From the NCBI RefSeq assembly GCF_913055835.1, contig NZ_CAJXKQ010000012.1:1-64000 (forward strand): a stretch of DNA of 64,000 nt. The letters run 5' to 3'. The notes beneath the pieces are model-generated. The model was not told the DNA's origin. It saw nothing but the letters and a program-made list of their open reading frames with translations, and ran no database searches. The position numbers and the translations under genes were made by a program. Below, one piece after another: positions 17,795 through 27,187 of this stretch (within the stretch, counting starts at the first letter, position 1; each line of letters begins with the position of its first letter). This stretch comes from an uncultured Marinobacter sp. Lineage in GTDB: Bacteria > Pseudomonadota > Gammaproteobacteria > Pseudomonadales > Oleiphilaceae.

Positions 17795-17823
17795 TTGACA
17801 GCCTCGACCGGAATTATTAAAGT
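17795..17823 (+). promoter_or_regulatory. Probable sigma-70 promoter of tRNA-Leu
   Basis: A perfect -35 TTGACA at 17795-17800 and a -10-like TAAAGT at 17818-17823 with a 17-base spacer. Mature tRNA begins 81 bases downstream. Confidence 0.6.
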
Positions 17824-17904
17824 ACGCGCCATCGGTTGAGGCACACACCTCAACGCTGGCAGAAACGTTTAGTTTTCAACAAGCTAAAGTTCTGCAAATC
17901 ACCT

Positions 17905-17991
17905 GCCGAGGTGGTGAAATTGGTAGACACGCTAGCTTCAGGTGCTAGTGGGGGCAACCCCGTGGAGGTTCAAGTCCTCTCCTCGGCACCA
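17905..17991 (+). tRNA. tRNA-Leu (anticodon CAG)
   Basis: An 87-base class II tRNA, including an encoded CCA end. The acceptor stem GCCGAGG pairs with CCTCGGC. The anticodon loop TTCAGGT sits in the stem CTAGC/GCTAG, giving CAG (reads CUG). A long variable arm (GGGGGCAACCCC) is typical of tRNA-Leu, and the T arm has GGTTCAAGTCC. It is a single tRNA gene with no neighbour tRNAs, between rnr and the lipoprotein gene. Confidence 0.97.
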
Positions 17992-18106
17992 CTTCCTCTC
18001 TCAGGAAGTGGCGAGATAGCCAACCGGCGAAGCTTTAACTCCCTTCCATTTTCCCATTGCCTCTGACTTTGCACTTATGTAGCAATAGGATTGGGCCTAA
18101 TTTCGG

Positions 18107-19993
18107 CTATTCCAGCAACCCCACCAGATACTCAGACAACCTCTGGTAACCGTACTCAACACGCGCGTATGCAGAATTTGGAATACCCTCAAATTCGCGG
18201 CCACAATCGCCGGCCGGGTTGTAGCTTTTCAGGTAGGCATCCCGGATAAGGTTCGGTTGCTCAGTAACAAAACCCGGCCCGTCTGCTGCCGGATAATTCA
18301 TCGCCCACTCGAAACTTCCATCACCGTCAACCCGAGACAGCTGGAGCCGATCCGGATCGAGGAATCCATAGCGCAACAGCCGAAGATTCGGTTGTTCGGA
18401 TCCCGAAAATTCCCTTCGATCAAATTCGAGAACCAGATCGGTAAAGCCAGCAGGCTGGGGGTCGTAGCCAGAAAACTGGTATGGCTGAACGCCTGTTACA
18501 ACCTGGCTCGCGTCGACGGCATCCCCCTGTGGGGTGCAGGCGTTGATGCCGGTCGCGAAAGTTATGGCTTCCACCTCACTGCCCTGCTCTGAAATCCGGT
18601 AACCGGGAAATACAGCAGAGGAATTTGCGGTTTCTGGAACCAGCGTACGGGTCACGCCATTGCGAATCTCTGCAACCAGCTCCACCAGATCACCACTGTC
18701 CCTGGTCCAGCTGTAGGTGACCTCCGGAGGGCCGCCCAACTCCGTTGAATCCGCTGAAATACCCCGATGTTCGTGGCAGGTGGTGCTGGTCTCGAAGTGA
18801 ATTCGCCGGTTGTCCCAATCAAAAACCAGACGTTCATCCGTTCCCTCGTCATCGAAATTCAAGCGGCTCTGCTCCGAGAGGGCGGCGGAGGGCAACCACT
18901 GGGTTTGCAAGTCCGCCATGTAGCCATTTACACCGATCAGTCTTGCCAGTTCCGGCATGGAAGGCGCCAGGCAGCCATTTGCGGAGACAGATAAAAGGCG
19001 TCCGCTTTCACTGTAATCGAAGGCCAGCTCGGCGGAAATCTGCAGGCCGGAGCGACTGGCGGGCACTGTGTCCTGGTTGGAGGGCTCGGCGTAAATTTTC
19101 TGGCTGGTGAGCAGCACCGGATCGCTCAATTCCACAGCCACTTCGGGCAGGGCCAGGGCGTCGACGTCGACATTGGCGTACTGCCCCTGAGGCGCGGTGG
19201 CATCCACCACCGCGATGACATCCCCGGCATTCTGCACCAGAGAGACACCTAACAGAAACGCAGCTTCCCTGCTCAGGAATCGCTCCGTGCCGTCACTATC
19301 TCCGGCCGCCAGCAGGTCGTTGTAAGCGGCAGGAATCTGGCTGGCCATGAACCTTGCCAATGCCCGGGCGTAAGCGTGTGAGCGCTCGTCCTGGGCGAGG
19401 ATATAATCGCGCACCAGATTCAGGTCAGCCAGGCTGGCAGCAACGCCGGACGGCGTTTCCAGGAACGCCCCCAGCCCGACGATGCCCCGATAGCGGGCCA
19501 ATGTTGTCAGTGGCGTGATATTGCGAACACCCGGGGGCGCCGACATCAGATAGGCGCTCGCCACCGGGACTTCTCCGCTGCGCGTTTCTTCAAGGGTTTT
19601 CCCCGGCAGGGCGACAGCATGGAGCGGATAGTCCCTTGGATCGAGATCAGGCCCTACGGCAGGCTCCAGGACCAGTTCCGAGATATCCATTGCAAAACGG
19701 CCGCCGGCGCCGCTCATTGCGGTGGGCTCACCGGAGGCCAGGGTGACTTCGCTGCCGTTATCCAGTTCGATAACGAGAGGCCCCGGGGTGTACTGGCTGT
19801 CACCATCCATATCCAGCCAGACCCGGGCGTTCTTAAGGTAGCCGTCGATAACCTTGCCCGTATAAGGCGCGGGCTCGCTGTACTCCACGCCATCGAAATC
19901 CCGCCCGTCCACGGGCAGCTCATCGGATTCCTCACCGCAACCGGCCAGGGTAAGGGAGAGAACAGATACAGAGAGACCTATCAGGCGTTTCAT
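18107..19993 (-). CDS. Large putative lipoprotein, unknown function
   Basis: A 628-residue exported protein. The lipobox LAGC places the acylated Cys at 19, and the residue after it is Gly, so outer-membrane sorting is likely. Residues about 46-65 hold VIDGYLKNARVWLDMDGD, in which D61-x-D63-x-D65 resembles a calcium-binding loop. An adhesin-like or beta-rich N-terminal part is followed by a domain of unknown type; there are few cysteines. I do not recognise a catalytic domain. It stands alone after selO on the minus strand, 138 bases away. The start ATG 19993 is followed by a clear signal sequence. Confidence 0.6.
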   Translation of the reverse strand: MKRLIGLSVSVLSLTLAGCGEESDELPVDGRDFDGVEYSEPAPYTGKVIDGYLKNARVWLDMDGDSQYTPGPLVIELDNGSEVTLASGEPTAMSGAGGRFAMDISELVLEPAVGPDLDPRDYPLHAVALPGKTLEETRSGEVPVASAYLMSAPPGVRNITPLTTLARYRGIVGLGAFLETPSGVAASLADLNLVRDYILAQDERSHAYARALARFMASQIPAAYNDLLAAGDSDGTERFLSREAAFLLGVSLVQNAGDVIAVVDATAPQGQYANVDVDALALPEVAVELSDPVLLTSQKIYAEPSNQDTVPASRSGLQISAELAFDYSESGRLLSVSANGCLAPSMPELARLIGVNGYMADLQTQWLPSAALSEQSRLNFDDEGTDERLVFDWDNRRIHFETSTTCHEHRGISADSTELGGPPEVTYSWTRDSGDLVELVAEIRNGVTRTLVPETANSSAVFPGYRISEQGSEVEAITFATGINACTPQGDAVDASQVVTGVQPYQFSGYDPQPAGFTDLVLEFDRREFSGSEQPNLRLLRYGFLDPDRLQLSRVDGDGSFEWAMNYPAADGPGFVTEQPNLIRDAYLKSYNPAGDCGREFEGIPNSAYARVEYGYQRLSEYLVGLLE

Positions 19994-20097
19994 CGCGGCA
20001 ACCGTTTATCCTTGTTAGAGGTTGTGCCGCTACTTTAGGGGATGTGGTGATCGGAGACCTTGATAGGTTTGGCAATTTGTAAAGTTTGGTAACTGGC

Positions 20098-20126
20098 GCC
20101 CCGTCTGATTAATAACCAGACGGGGC
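20098..20126 (-). terminator. Hairpin just past selO
   Basis: A perfect 10-bp stem GCCCCGTCTG/CAGACGGGGC with a nine-base loop, five bases after the selO stop. No T run follows on the minus strand, so strength is uncertain. Confidence 0.45.
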
Positions 20127-20131
20127 ACCAA

Positions 20132-21874
20132 TCACGATGAGCAGCTGTAATGGGAAACCCCGCCCAGATTGAACAGCTCCAATGGCTTCAGCCGGTAGTA
20201 TTGCGACTCAACGGCAGTCGACTGCTCCGCGTAGGGTTGAGTCAATACATCCTGCAGCGCCCTCAACGGCTGGTAATCACCCTCGGCTGCCCGCTGATAG
20301 GCAGGCACCACGAACCACTCGCGCATGGTGTATTTCGGGTTCACGAGTTTCATGCTTCGGGAGCGCTCCTCCCGCAGCCGGGAACCGTTGCCAGCCCCGG
20401 TGAGTCCGATCTGGGATTGCCACTCGGCCAGCCAGTCAGACCAACGCTTGAGCAGCCCTGCCGAATCCGCATCCCCGCCTTCATCCAGTGACCTGTAAAA
20501 ACTCTTTTTGAGAGGCTCTATGTCGTCGGGTATTGCCGAAAGCTCGCGGAAGAAAACGGTGTAATCCACCGGCGTGTGCGTCATCAGCATCATCAGTTCC
20601 CTGAAGAGTTCGACATCAAACGCCTCCAGCCCCAGCTTGGCTGACCACATGCTCTGCATCTCGGCCTGCATCACCTGAGGAAAACTTTTCTGGATTTCGT
20701 CAAGTTCAGCCAGTTCGCCTTCATGGCCATTGAGCAGAGGCCGTAGGGCCGAGCAGAAACTCTTGAAGTTCTGCTCGGCCGCCGCCGGTTGATTCAGGAA
20801 GGCAAAATGTTGCCCGCCGCCGGTCCAGGGTTGGTAAAACGGCTCAAATACTTCGCAGAAGCCGAAAGGTCCGTAATCCAGTGTGAAGCCGCCAGCTGCG
20901 CAGTTGTCGCTGTTGAAATTGCCCTGGCAATAACCAACCCGGATCCAGTTCGCCACCAGGGAGGCAAAACGGCTCCGGAACGCCCGCGCAAGCATGAGGA
21001 TTTTTTCGGGAGTCGCAAGCGCCTGATCGATAACATCGCTGTATTCCCGATCAATCAGGTGCAGCACTAACTGCTCAAGCTCCTGCATCGCCCGCGGATG
21101 TTCCTGCTTCCGGGCCCTGCGACCGAAGAGTTCAAGTTGCCCTACCCGAATGAAAGACGGGGCAACACGGGTGGAGATGGCAACCGGCTCGGTAACAAGC
21201 TGATCTGGATCCAGGGAATCGGATCCAGGAGAGTACCAGGGGCGCCGCACCCTCTCTGTTTTCGAAACATAGAGACTCAGTGACCGCGAGGTCGGCACAC
21301 CCAGTGCATACATGTGCTCCTGGGCCAGGAATTCACGGACGCTGGAACGCAGAACGGCCCGGCCATCGGCGCCGCGACAATAGGGCGTCTGTCCGCCACC
21401 TTTCAGCTGCATTTCCCAACGCTGACCGTTCAGAACAGCTTCCAGCACCGAAATGGCACGGCCGTCGCCATAGCCATTGCCGGTCTGGAACGGGCACTGC
21501 TGGGTGTATTCGGTGCCGTAGATGGAAAGCGCGTAGCCAGAAGCCCAACCCACTTTGCTAATGGGTGCCGGCACGTGAGAAAGGTCTCCGGAAAACATCC
21601 GGACAAAGTCACCGGATTGGGCCAGGCTGTCTGCAAAGCCCAGCTCGCGAAACAACCCCGGGCTGTGGGCCACATATTCAGGATTTTCGATGGGCGTGGG
21701 CCGGACTGGAACATAATGCCCCGAATAGACCTGCCTGGGCTGATGATCCACACCATCGGGAGTGGCATCCGGATCACAGTTCAGACTATCCATGAGAGAA
21801 TAGTCGGCCATCGGTGCAAGTTCTTCGAGGTTGGTCACTTCGAAACGGGTTTCTCGCGACAACGGCTTATTCAT
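20132..21874 (-). CDS. selO: Protein adenylyltransferase SelO (YdiU family)
   Basis: A pseudokinase-fold enzyme that transfers AMP to Ser/Thr/Tyr of proteins in studied members. The ATP site is [13 protein letters not shown] with K158; the metal-binding set is GNFNSDN with D323/N324 and D333 in LDYGPFGF, nine residues apart as in E. coli. The protein ends in HYSCSS: C578 is the third-last residue, matching the C-terminal Cys (Sec in animals). Length 580 is about 100 longer than E. coli YdiU. Usual TPYSR and MNTDN read TPYCR and FNSDN here, so this is a divergent branch. Targets are unknown. Confidence 0.85.
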   Translation of the reverse strand: MNKPLSRETRFEVTNLEELAPMADYSLMDSLNCDPDATPDGVDHQPRQVYSGHYVPVRPTPIENPEYVAHSPGLFRELGFADSLAQSGDFVRMFSGDLSHVPAPISKVGWASGYALSIYGTEYTQQCPFQTGNGYGDGRAISVLEAVLNGQRWEMQLKGGGQTPYCRGADGRAVLRSSVREFLAQEHMYALGVPTSRSLSLYVSKTERVRRPWYSPGSDSLDPDQLVTEPVAISTRVAPSFIRVGQLELFGRRARKQEHPRAMQELEQLVLHLIDREYSDVIDQALATPEKILMLARAFRSRFASLVANWIRVGYCQGNFNSDNCAAGGFTLDYGPFGFCEVFEPFYQPWTGGGQHFAFLNQPAAAEQNFKSFCSALRPLLNGHEGELAELDEIQKSFPQVMQAEMQSMWSAKLGLEAFDVELFRELMMLMTHTPVDYTVFFRELSAIPDDIEPLKKSFYRSLDEGGDADSAGLLKRWSDWLAEWQSQIGLTGAGNGSRLREERSRSMKLVNPKYTMREWFVVPAYQRAAEGDYQPLRALQDVLTQPYAEQSTAVESQYYRLKPLELFNLGGVSHYSCSS

Positions 21875-21900
21875 CTGTGCCTCTCCTGATCAAAGGAAAC

Positions 21901-21920
21901 GGGCAGTGCCAGCACTGCCC
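21901..21920 (-). terminator. Hairpin between the acyl-CoA dehydrogenase gene and selO
   Basis: GGGCAGTG / CACTGCCC with a four-base loop, followed on the minus strand by GTTTCCTTT. It could reduce read-through from the dehydrogenase gene into selO. Confidence 0.45.
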
Positions 21921-21956
21921 TCCATTGCCCTTATGACCAGCCGCCGTGGCGAGGGT

Positions 21957-23096
21957 TCAGAATGAACGGGCAACGATTTCCTTCATGATTTCATTGGTGC
22001 CGGCGTAGATCCGCTGCACCCGCGAGTCTGCCCAGGCCCGTGCGATCGGATATTCCCACATGTAGCCGTAGCCGCCGTGAAGCTGCACGCACTCGTCCAT
22101 CACCTTGCACTGCAGGTCCGTGGTGAGCTGCTTGAGCATCGCCGCGGTGGGGATGTCGAGCTTCTTGTCCAGATGCAGTTCCAGGCAACGATCGGTGAAC
22201 ACTCGGGCAGCGGTGATTTCCGCCTTCATTTCCGCCATCTTGAAGCGGGTATTCTGGAACGCAATCACCGGCTTGCCGAAGGCGTTGCGCTCCTTGACGT
22301 AATCCAGGGTCCACTGCCAGGCGGCTTCAGCAGCGGCGACAGCCCCCAGAGCCACCTGCAGGCGCTCGGCCGCCAGCTCCTGCATCAGCTGGAAAAAGCC
22401 CTGGCCTTCGCCCGGGCCGATCAGGTTCTTCTCAGGTACCTTTACATCCTGGAAGAACAGCTCGGAAGTATCCTGGGCCTTCATGCCCACCTTGTTCAGG
22501 TTCTGGCCTTTCTCGAATCCTTCCCAGGCGGTCTCCACCATGAACAGGCTGATACCCTTGGCGCCTTCCTTCGGATCGGTCTTGGCGACCACAATAACCA
22601 CATCGGCCAGCTGACCGTTGGTAATAAAGGTCTTGGAACCGTTCAGAACGTAATGATCGCCGTTCTTGACCGCGGTGGTCTTCACGCCCTGCAGGTCCGA
22701 ACCGGCACCCGGCTCGGTCATGGCGATGGCGCCAATCATTTCACCGCTGGCCAGCTTGGGCAGATAATGATTCTTCAGCTCGTCCGAGCCGTAGTTGAGC
22801 ACGTAAGGCGCAACAATGTCAGAGTGCAGGCCCCAGCCTATTCCCGTCAAGCCGGCCCTGGCGACCTCTTCGATCAACACCGCGCTGTAACGGAAGTCCG
22901 CGCCTACACCGCCAAATTCCTCCGGCAGACAGGGACACAGAAAACCCAGCTCACCGGCCTTTCGCCAGAGTTCACGGCTGACCTGGCCGTCTTTCTCCCA
23001 CTGATCATGGTAAGGCGCTGCCTCCGTTTCCAGGAACTTGCGAACGGAATCGCGGAAGCCTTCAAGGTCGGCGTCGAAGAGAGTACGTGGAATCAT
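21957..23096 (-). CDS. Acyl-CoA dehydrogenase (long-chain/isovaleryl-type)
   Basis: An FAD enzyme that makes the alpha-beta double bond in acyl-CoA, passing electrons to ETF. Signatures are AMTEPGAGSDLQGVKTTA and, near the C-terminus, the last FAD motif YAGTNEIMKEI. The MCAD position of the catalytic Glu is Ala here; the base is likely E244 in ELAAERL, as in LCAD and isovaleryl enzymes. Length 379. I start at ATG 23096 with GAGG upstream instead of the TTG at 23141. No beta-oxidation partner is adjacent, so substrate chain length is not determinable from context. Confidence 0.9.
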   Translation of the reverse strand: MIPRTLFDADLEGFRDSVRKFLETEAAPYHDQWEKDGQVSRELWRKAGELGFLCPCLPEEFGGVGADFRYSAVLIEEVARAGLTGIGWGLHSDIVAPYVLNYGSDELKNHYLPKLASGEMIGAIAMTEPGAGSDLQGVKTTAVKNGDHYVLNGSKTFITNGQLADVVIVVAKTDPKEGAKGISLFMVETAWEGFEKGQNLNKVGMKAQDTSELFFQDVKVPEKNLIGPGEGQGFFQLMQELAAERLQVALGAVAAAEAAWQWTLDYVKERNAFGKPVIAFQNTRFKMAEMKAEITAARVFTDRCLELHLDKKLDIPTAAMLKQLTTDLQCKVMDECVQLHGGYGYMWEYPIARAWADSRVQRIYAGTNEIMKEIVARSF

Positions 23097-23218
23097 GGTG
23101 AACCTCGGTGAATAACCTGTGTTGTGATTGTCGTTCACCAAGTCTCTGCCCGGAGCCCGGTTTGCTCAATGATGAAAAGCATCAATCGGGCTGACCAAAA
23201 CCATCGCCCGGAGCAGCC

Positions 23219-23866
23219 TCAGCACTTGCGCTTGTCCTCGGCACGGGCCTCGCCCCAACGGGGCATGAGGTCTTGGGGCAGGTCCAGATGATCAAGGATT
23301 CTGGCGACAATAAAATCCACCAGATCCTCAAGTGATTGCGGTTTGTGGTAGAAGCCGGGGCTGGCCGGCATGATAACGGCGCCCATGCGGGTCAGTTTCA
23401 GCATATTCTCCAGATGCACCTCAGAGAATGGCGCCTCCCGGGGCACCAGGATCAGCGTGCGTCGCTCTTTCAAAGCCACATCACCGGCGCGCTCGATCAG
23501 GTTGTTGCTGGCGCCGGTCGCCAGGGCCGACAGCGTGCCGGTACTACAGGGGCAAACCACCAGCGGTGCTTTCTCTCCAGAGCCGGAGGCCGGCGGCGCA
23601 AACCAGTCTTCGCGGCCGAACACCAGAATCTGGCCCGGTTCCGCGCCGGCATAGGCAGACAGGGTTTCCTGCATCGCCGGCGGCGTTCCCGGCAGCTTGA
23701 GGTCGGTTTCCGTGGCGATCACTACCTGAGCTGCCCGGCTGACCATCACATTTACCCGGCAACCGGCCGATACCAGGCACTGCAGCAGGCGCAGGCCATA
23801 CTGGGCACCGGAAGCACCGGTGAAGGCCAGGTTTACGGTTGATGGCCGGTTCTGGTCATTGCTCAT
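23219..23866 (-). CDS. ubiX: Flavin prenyltransferase UbiX
   Basis: Makes prenylated FMN, the cofactor of the decarboxylase UbiD in ubiquinone synthesis. The N-terminal flavin motif [17 protein letters not shown], the middle [28 protein letters not shown] and the late [19 protein letters not shown] are family signatures. Length 215 is normal. The start is ATG 23866; the in-frame TTG four codons earlier is less likely. It lies 46 bases after mpl on the same strand and is probably co-transcribed, but ubiD is not in the window. Confidence 0.94.
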   Translation of the reverse strand: MSNDQNRPSTVNLAFTGASGAQYGLRLLQCLVSAGCRVNVMVSRAAQVVIATETDLKLPGTPPAMQETLSAYAGAEPGQILVFGREDWFAPPASGSGEKAPLVVCPCSTGTLSALATGASNNLIERAGDVALKERRTLILVPREAPFSEVHLENMLKLTRMGAVIMPASPGFYHKPQSLEDLVDFIVARILDHLDLPQDLMPRWGEARAEDKRKC

Positions 23867-23912
23867 GGATGTCGCCAATTGTCAGTCAGAGAAAGTCGCC
23901 GGTTGCGCCGGA

Positions 23913-25307
23913 TCAGCCACGAATACGCTCAAGCTCGGCAATAAGTTTACCGTGAATACCGCCAAAGCCACCGTTGCTCATGATCACAATGTGGCAGGGG
24001 CTGGGAAGATCTTCCAGGGTGCGCGCCAGCAAATCCTCTACCGTGGCCTCTACCCGATGCCTCTCGGAGCCAGCATTCAACGCCTGCCACCCGGCAATCA
24101 GTTCTGGCAGCCAATCCATATTATTCAGGTTGGCCCACAGAATGCGGTCTGCGGTCTCTGCACTGGGCAGCAGTGTCTGCTGGTGGACACCCTGCTTCAT
24201 GGTGTTCGAGCGCGGCTCGATCAATGCCAGGATGGGCTCGTCGCCCACCTGGTTGCGCAGGCCCTCCAGGGTGGTGGCAATGGCGGTCGGGTGGTGGGCA
24301 AAGTCGTCGTACACACGCACACCGTCTATGTCCGCCAGCAGCTCCATCCGCCGCTTCACACCGGAGAACCGGCACAGGGCCGCTACCGCATGATCGGGCG
24401 TTACACCCACGTGGCGGGCGGCGGCAATCGCAGACAGCGCATTGCGGACATTGTGCAGACCGGTCTGATCCCACTTCAGCGTGGCCACCGGCTGCTCATG
24501 GTGAATCACCAGAAACCGGCTGCCATCCTCAGAGAGCAGCTCGGCCCGCCAGTCCGACATGCGTGGGGTCTCGCTACCAATGGCGGTGTCCTGCACCGGG
24601 CTCCAGCAGCCCATCGCCAGGGCATTATCAAGATGGCCATCCACCGCCGGGCGAATGATCAGTCCCTGGGAGGGGACGGTCCGGACCAGGTGATGGAACT
24701 GACGCTCAATCGCCTCGACGTTTTCGAAAATATCCGCGTGATCAAATTCCAGATTGTTCAGGATCAGGGTGTGGGGACGATAATGGACAAACTTGGAGCG
24801 TTTATCGAAGAAGGCGCTGTCGTATTCATCCGCCTCGATCACAAAAAAGTCGCTGTTGCCCAGACGGGCCGACACGGGAAAATCCCGGGGAACACCGCCC
24901 ACAAGGTATCCCGGTTCAAATCCGGCCTGGTCCAGTATCCAGAGCAACATGGACGTGGTTGTGGTCTTGCCGTGGGTACCGGCCACCGCCATCACCCAGC
25001 GGTGCCGAAGCACCTCGCGGCTCAGCCACTCGGGCCCGGACATGTAGTCAATATTCCGGTTGAGAACCGCTTCGACTTCCGGATTGCCGCGGGACATGGC
25101 GTTGCCGATCAGCACCAGGTCCGGCTTCGGCTCCAGATGATCGGGGCTGTAGCCTTCCATCAGGCTGATACCCTGGGCCTCCAGCTGGGTGCTCATGGGC
25201 GGATAAACGCCCTGATCGGAGCCGGTCACGGTGTGACCCAGCTCCCGGGCCAGAACGGCCAGGCTGCCCATGAAGGTGCCACAGATTCCGAGGATGTGAA
25301 TGTGCAT
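23913..25307 (-). CDS. mpl: UDP-N-acetylmuramate:L-Ala-gamma-D-Glu-meso-DAP ligase Mpl
   Basis: A cell-wall recycling ligase that joins the recovered tripeptide to UDP-MurNAc. It has the Mur-ligase layout: an N-terminal UDP-binding domain (MHIHILGICGTFMGSLAVLA), an ATP domain with GTHGKTTTTSM, and a C-terminal domain with YDDFAHHPTAI. It differs from MurC by the ICGTFMG start. Length 464. I choose ATG 25307; the frame extends to 25340, but only this start fits the family. Paired with ubiX, as in related genomes. Confidence 0.95.
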   Translation of the reverse strand: MHIHILGICGTFMGSLAVLARELGHTVTGSDQGVYPPMSTQLEAQGISLMEGYSPDHLEPKPDLVLIGNAMSRGNPEVEAVLNRNIDYMSGPEWLSREVLRHRWVMAVAGTHGKTTTTSMLLWILDQAGFEPGYLVGGVPRDFPVSARLGNSDFFVIEADEYDSAFFDKRSKFVHYRPHTLILNNLEFDHADIFENVEAIERQFHHLVRTVPSQGLIIRPAVDGHLDNALAMGCWSPVQDTAIGSETPRMSDWRAELLSEDGSRFLVIHHEQPVATLKWDQTGLHNVRNALSAIAAARHVGVTPDHAVAALCRFSGVKRRMELLADIDGVRVYDDFAHHPTAIATTLEGLRNQVGDEPILALIEPRSNTMKQGVHQQTLLPSAETADRILWANLNNMDWLPELIAGWQALNAGSERHRVEATVEDLLARTLEDLPSPCHIVIMSNGGFGGIHGKLIAELERIRG

Positions 25308-25462
25308 TCGGCAACTGCCCTCTGAGTTGAAACCCGACAAGCCTCCCGTATCCGCCCCACCCCGTCAAGAGCCACGCTATCCGCAATCCTGCTCATGAAA
25401 AATGCCGGCGATTGGCGTATCATCGGCGCCATTGTCGAACCAGCAGGAGGCTCCAGCCCGAG

Positions 25463-26725
25463 ATGGCCATCAAGAACGCATTCTACGCTCAGTCCGGCGG
25501 TGTCACCGCCGTCATCAATGCCAGTGCTTGTGGCGTCATTCAGACCGCCCGCAAGCATCCGGACAAAATCGGCAAGGTGTTTGCCGGACGCAACGGCATT
25601 ATCGGGGCGCTGAAGGAAGAACTGATTGATACCAGCTTCGAGAGCGACGATGCCATCCAGGCGTTGATTCACACCCCCGGGGGCGCTTTTGGCTCCTGCC
25701 GCCACAAGCTCAAGAACATTTCCGAGAACCGGCGCGAGTACGAGCGGCTGATAGAGGTGTTCCGGGCCCACGACATTGGCTACTTCTTCTACAACGGTGG
25801 CGGGGACTCACAGGATACCGCCTACAAGGTTTCCCAGATCGCCGACAAGATGGGCTACCCCATTACCTGCATCGGCGTACCCAAGACCGTGGATAACGAT
25901 CTGCCGTTCACCGACTGCTGCCCCGGCTTCGGCTCTGTGGCCAAGTACATTGCCACATCCACCATGGAAGCCAGCCTGGACATCAAGTCCATGTGTGAAA
26001 CCTCCACCAAGGTGTTCATACTGGAAGTCATGGGGCGCCATGCCGGCTGGATTGCCGCTTCCGGCGGCCTGGCCGGACAGGGCGAGGGCGAGCCCCCGCA
26101 CATTATCCTGTTCCCGGAAATCCCGTTTAATCGCGAAGCCTTCCTGGCTCGGGTTGATCACTGTGTGAAGGAATATGGCTACTGTGTTGTCGTGGCGTCC
26201 GAGGGTGCCCAGTACGAAGATGGCCGCTTCCTGGCGGATGCCGGTGCCAAGGATGCATTCGGTCACACCCAGCTTGGTGGTGTTGCCCCGGCTCTGGCCA
26301 ACATGGTCAAACAGGCCCTCGGCCACAAATACCACTGGGCGGTTGCAGACTACCTGCAGCGCAGCGCTCGCCACATTGCCTCCGCCACCGACGTGGAGCA
26401 GGCCTACGCGGTCGGCCAGGCAGCAGTGGAAATGGCCATTGAGGGCAAGCAGGCACTGATGCCCACCATCGTCCGTGAGCAGGCCAAACCGTATCGCTGG
26501 AAGATTGGCGAAGCCCCACTTAGTGAAGTGGCAAACCAGGAAAAGAAGATGCCGATCCACTTCATCACCGACGATGGCTTCGGCATCACCCAGGACTGCC
26601 GGGACTACCTGGAACCCCTGATTGCCGGCGAGAGCTTCCCGCCGTTCGATAATGGCCTGCCGCGAGTGGCCAGACTCCAGAACACGTTGACCGAGAAGAA
26701 GCTGAAAACGGATTTCCAGCTGTAG
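25463..26725 (+). CDS. pfp: Pyrophosphate-type 6-phosphofructokinase
   Basis: Phosphorylates fructose-6-phosphate, probably using PPi so that the step is reversible. The donor-binding loop is GGGDS (112-116; D115) and the following motif is PKTVDND with K141; ATP enzymes have Gly at both key positions. MGRHAGW and the C-terminal part are conserved. Length 420 fits the nonallosteric PPi group. The start is ATG 25463; GGAGG is about 14 bases upstream, rather far. It is monocistronic, followed by a strong terminator shared with the glutaredoxin gene. Donor use is inferred from residues; no kinetic proof. Confidence 0.9.
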   Translation: MAIKNAFYAQSGGVTAVINASACGVIQTARKHPDKIGKVFAGRNGIIGALKEELIDTSFESDDAIQALIHTPGGAFGSCRHKLKNISENRREYERLIEVFRAHDIGYFFYNGGGDSQDTAYKVSQIADKMGYPITCIGVPKTVDNDLPFTDCCPGFGSVAKYIATSTMEASLDIKSMCETSTKVFILEVMGRHAGWIAASGGLAGQGEGEPPHIILFPEIPFNREAFLARVDHCVKEYGYCVVVASEGAQYEDGRFLADAGAKDAFGHTQLGGVAPALANMVKQALGHKYHWAVADYLQRSARHIASATDVEQAYAVGQAAVEMAIEGKQALMPTIVREQAKPYRWKIGEAPLSEVANQEKKMPIHFITDDGFGITQDCRDYLEPLIAGESFPPFDNGLPRVARLQNTLTEKKLKTDFQL

Positions 26726-26749
26726 CCCATCTCGGCCCCATCGGAAAGC

Positions 26750-26784
26750 AAAAAGCCTGACAGGTCGTCCCTGTCAGGCTTTTT
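26750..26784. terminator. Bidirectional terminator between pfp and the glutaredoxin gene
   Basis: AAAAAGCCTGACAG / CTGTCAGGCTTTTT perfect stem with a short loop. T runs on both strands serve the two convergent genes. Confidence 0.95.
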
Positions 26785-26812
26785 GCGTTGTGCGCGGAAT
26801 CATCTGCCCTGG

Positions 26813-27067
26813 TTAGCGGGCCAATTCCGCCTGGTGGTCGCGCACATAAGCATAGAACTGGTCAAAACCGCCCACGTACTGACTCCCGACAAGAATTTGC
26901 GGCACCGTATAGACAGGCCGGCCGATCCGGTCGGCGATATCCTGCTTGCTCATCCCCTTCTCGATCATGTCGACCCAGACATAGGGAATATTTCTGGCCT
27001 CACAAAGGTGCTTTGCCTGCACACAGAATCCACAACTCGAGCGACCATAAATCGTGACCTGCTCCAT
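26813..27067 (-). CDS. grxC: Glutaredoxin (Grx3-like, CGFC active site)
   Basis: A small thiol oxidoreductase of 84 residues that uses glutathione. The active site is C12-G-F-C15 in GRSSCGFCVQAK. The cis-Pro motif TVPQI and the following GGFDQF glutathione-binding segment are present. Standard Grx3 has CPYC; CGFC has the CGF of monothiol glutaredoxins but keeps the second Cys. I start at ATG 27067 with a GGAGG-type site; the frame extends 16 codons upstream without one. Convergent with pfp. Confidence 0.9.
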   Translation of the reverse strand: MEQVTIYGRSSCGFCVQAKHLCEARNIPYVWVDMIEKGMSKQDIADRIGRPVYTVPQILVGSQYVGGFDQFYAYVRDHQAELAR

Positions 27068-27187
27068 AAACACCTCCCCAAGATCTCTGACGATAAATTC
27101 CGGGACTAAACACACATGCCGGAATCATGACACGGCACCGGGTAATTGAAAATTGATGCTTTGAATCGCTGCCATAGTGGCCGGCCA

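Noticed and set aside
17836..18066. Open frame spanning the tRNA-Leu gene
   Set aside because: The tRNA is certain and this frame has no support of its own.
23820..25325. Plus-strand open frame of 501 residues
   Set aside because: It is antisense to ubiX and mpl, which are well supported.
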